A stretch of 64,000 bases of DNA from positions 1-64,000 of the forward strand of contig JBCBBJ010000002.1 of NCBI GenBank assembly GCA_038531745.1. The letters run 5' to 3'. Positions 62,321 to 64,000 of the stretch are shown here, one piece after another. The first letter of the stretch is position 1; each line of letters opens with the position of its first letter. Below the pieces are notes generated by a model. That model searched no databases and was not told where the DNA came from. It was given only the letters and a program-made list of their open reading frames with translations. A program made the position numbers and the translations under genes. The stretch is from CALLPQ01 sp038531745. GTDB taxonomy: Bacteria; Pseudomonadota; Alphaproteobacteria; Caulobacterales; Parvularculaceae.

Positions 62321-64000
62321 TTAGAAAATGAAGTCACTGGCGATGAGATCACCACTGTCGACACCCGTCAGCGTAATGGTATTGGGCCCCACGGTGATCA
62401 CCGCATTCCCCATGCCGTCATTGCTCAAATGATTGGCTTGCAGATCGGCAAAGTCCGTGATGGCCGCTACCGCAGACAGGTCAATCGCCTCAAAAGCATT
62501 TGCCTGATCAAAATCCGTGATCACGTCCGTACCAAAACCATTGCCAAAGACGAAGATATCGAAATTGAAACCGCCGGTGAGCATATCATTGCCAATACCG
62601 CCATCGAGCACATCAAAGCCGGACCCGCCAATGAGGTTATCATTATCCGCATTCCCGATCAGCGTGTCATTGCCCGCGTCACCGCTGAGAACATCAAGGC
62701 CATTACCACCGCTGAGGATATCATTATCAGCACCACCATTCAGCACGTCCGCATTGTCGCCGCCATTGATGGTATCGTTTCCGGCACCGCCATTGACCGT
62801 GTCAAAACCATTCTCACCACTGACAAAATCATCGCCGCTGCCGCCGTCAAGTGTGTCGTTCTGGCCGCCACCCGTGAGGGTATCGTCGCCGGAACCACCC
62901 GTCAGGCTATCATTACCGAACGAGCCCACGACAAGATCGTCGCCCGCGCCGCCATTGACTGTATCGTCGTCAAGATCGCCGCCGAGGGCGTCATCGCCGT
63001 CGCCTCCATTGAGAACATCATTACCCTGACTACCGCGCAAGGTGTCATTATCGTCGCCGCCATTCAGGATATCTGCACCATCCTGACCAAAGAGTGTATC
63101 GGAACCGCCATCGCCATTTAGGAGATCTGCATTGGCCCCGCCATTCAACTGGTCGTCGCCGTCGCCGCCATTGAGCGTATCGAAACCATTCTCCCCACTG
63201 AGGAAGTCATTGCCAAGATCGCCAAAGAGCGCATCATTCTGGCCGCCGCCAATCAAAATGTCATCGTCCAGACCACCGATCAGAACATCATTGCCGAAGG
63301 AGCCTACAAGCCGGTCATCACCGGCATCCCCTTCAAGCGTGTCATCGCCAAGGTCGCCGCCGATGGTGTCGTTACCCGTTCCGCCGAGCACGCTGTCATT
63401 ATCGGTTCCACCGCGAATAAAGTCATCGCCGTTGAAACCCAAGACAATATCGTCACCGCCAAGCGGGAAGAGCCTATCATTTCCGGCACTACCCACAATC
63501 ATATCAGCGCCGCCTGTTACTGTCCCCGCCGCAATTGCTTCCAACGCGCCAAGGTCAACGGTACCGCCAATAATCCGCAGGGAGCCACGATTATCGCGCG
63601 GCGTAAGTTCCGTGAGATCGCTGTCGCGATCGATATCAATGTCGTCCGTAGGCAGACTTGTATTATCACCAGCATCAATGGCTGCACCGCCGGCCAGCAA
63701 GGCAACCGTTTCCACAGGCCCCCCATTATCGGCGAGGATGCCGCCCACAATCGTTGTTGTGCCAATCGTGGTCGTCTGGTCAAAAAACTGCGTTGCATCG
63801 CCGTTGAAAACGCTGACCGCATCGCCCATTGAGGCGCCACCGATGTTTGGATTGGCCCCCATGCCCGCAGGTTCATAATTGGCATTGCCTACAATCAGCG
63901 CATTATTGAATGTTGCCGATGCGTTATCAGCATTGTTGAAGCCGCCCACAAGCCCGGCTGTTCCGTCGCTACCGTCATTGCCATTGGCACCAGCGCCGGT
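62321..64000 (-). CDS. RTX calcium-binding protein, N-terminal part outside window
   Basis: The frame is open to the right window edge, so only about 559 C-terminal residues are seen. The first part has the beta-helix end pattern ILADNGGPVETVALLAGGAAIDAG and GGTVDLGALE of choice-of-anchor-Q-type domains. About 315 residues of nonapeptide GGxGxDxLx repeats follow, which bind calcium in beta-rolls. The last 80 residues (FDIFVFGNGFGTDVITDFD to the end DFIF) look like the terminal secretion signal of type I exported proteins. It is probably a large adhesin or surface protein; no T1SS genes are near. Confidence 0.9.
   Translation of the reverse strand, partial: TGAGANGNDGSDGTAGLVGGFNNADNASATFNNALIVGNANYEPAGMGANPNIGGASMGDAVSVFNGDATQFFDQTTTIGTTTIVGGILADNGGPVETVALLAGGAAIDAGDNTSLPTDDIDIDRDSDLTELTPRDNRGSLRIIGGTVDLGALEAIAAGTVTGGADMIVGSAGNDRLFPLGGDDIVLGFNGDDFIRGGTDNDSVLGGTGNDTIGGDLGDDTLEGDAGDDRLVGSFGNDVLIGGLDDDILIGGGQNDALFGDLGNDFLSGENGFDTLNGGDGDDQLNGGANADLLNGDGGSDTLFGQDGADILNGGDDNDTLRGSQGNDVLNGGDGDDALGGDLDDDTVNGGAGDDLVVGSFGNDSLTGGSGDDTLTGGGQNDTLDGGSGDDFVSGENGFDTVNGGAGNDTINGGDNADVLNGGADNDILSGGNGLDVLSGDAGNDTLIGNADNDNLIGGSGFDVLDGGIGNDMLTGGFNFDIFVFGNGFGTDVITDFDQANAFEAIDLSAVAAITDFADLQANHLSNDGMGNAVITVGPNTITLTGVDSGDLIASDFIF
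62570..63514. repeat. RTX nonapeptide-coding tandem repeat
   Basis: About 35 units of 27 bases with variation encode the RTX calcium-binding repeats of the gene on the minus strand. The units are degenerate at the DNA level and are not CRISPR repeats. Confidence 0.9.

Noticed and set aside
62570..63514. Regular 27-base repeats that could be taken for a CRISPR array
   Set aside because: Units are degenerate, contiguous without spacers and code for RTX nonapeptides.
62429..63878. Long plus-strand frames opposite the RTX gene
   Set aside because: They are products of the repeat composition; the minus-strand frame carries the recognised RTX motifs.
1..64000. tRNA or rRNA genes
   Set aside because: No T-loop-like GGTTCGANTCC with matching acceptor stem and no rRNA-like stretch was found by reading both strands; a tool search could still find a divergent one.

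Overview
The window looks like chromosomal DNA of an alphaproteobacterium, probably a marine or aquatic, aerobic, PHA-accumulating Hyphomonadaceae/Parvularculales-like lineage. The evidence is the rpmH-rnpA-yidC-engB cluster, a cta-type aa3 cytochrome oxidase cluster with SURF1, Cox11, CoxF-like and DUF983 genes, the DUF1674 SDH assembly factor, fused MnmC, a phasin, two TonB-dependent receptors and generally GC-rich coding DNA. The exact family cannot be fixed from the sequence alone. No rRNA, tRNA, CRISPR array, prophage or intact insertion sequence was seen.

Layout. 1-5.6 kb: a partial unknown gene, a membrane-anchored AraC regulator, an S41 peptidase, an overlapping ABA4-like/membrane-protein pair, and folE with its terminator. 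5.9-8.8 kb: cysS, an atypical SDR, then a decayed AbrB-antitoxin/Doc-toxin module. 8.8-16.6 kb: a WecG-type glycosyltransferase, a secreted nuclease, the SdhAF4-type factor, htpX, a remnant of a STAND NTPase, a repeat-built hypothetical protein, sdhB, a long intergenic palindrome, an exported unknown and a phasin. 16.7-25.7 kb: mnmC, a CBS / unknown / Spx-ArsC operon with overlapping stops and starts, a class A PBP, a TetR regulator and an OmpA-family porin. 25.9-35.1 kb: xseA with a Glu-Pro-rich TonB/TolA-like protein, purD, a MEST-like hydrolase, and the engB-yidC-rnpA-rpmH cluster. rpmH encodes only 44 residues.

35.4-44.6 kb: a VTT-domain membrane protein with a flavin disulfide oxidoreductase, an orphan histidine kinase, a DEAD-box helicase behind a possibly structured leader, a diguanylate cyclase and a TonB-dependent receptor. 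44.7-54.9 kb: the cytochrome oxidase cluster on the minus strand (ctaC-ctaD, then ctaB-coxF-ctaG-ctaE-DUF983-SURF1). It is split in the middle by a TonB-dependent receptor and a small membrane protein. CtaC carries an insertion of about 100 residues. 55.2-56.9 kb: a degenerate patch with a broken serine-hydrolase/TPR gene and a lower-GC esterase that looks acquired. 57.1-64 kb: tldD, an exported beta-helix protein, thpR, a membrane-anchored unknown, gluQ and the C-terminal part of a large RTX calcium-binding protein that runs off the right edge.

The window is mostly housekeeping and respiratory genes with small accessory patches. I did not find a clear-cut new multi-gene system. The best leads are the CtaC insertion, the TonB receptor inside the cta cluster, two candidate structured leaders (upstream of the VTT gene and the RNA helicase), the 130-bp palindrome at 14.5 kb, several genes without an assigned function, and three genes caught in decay.
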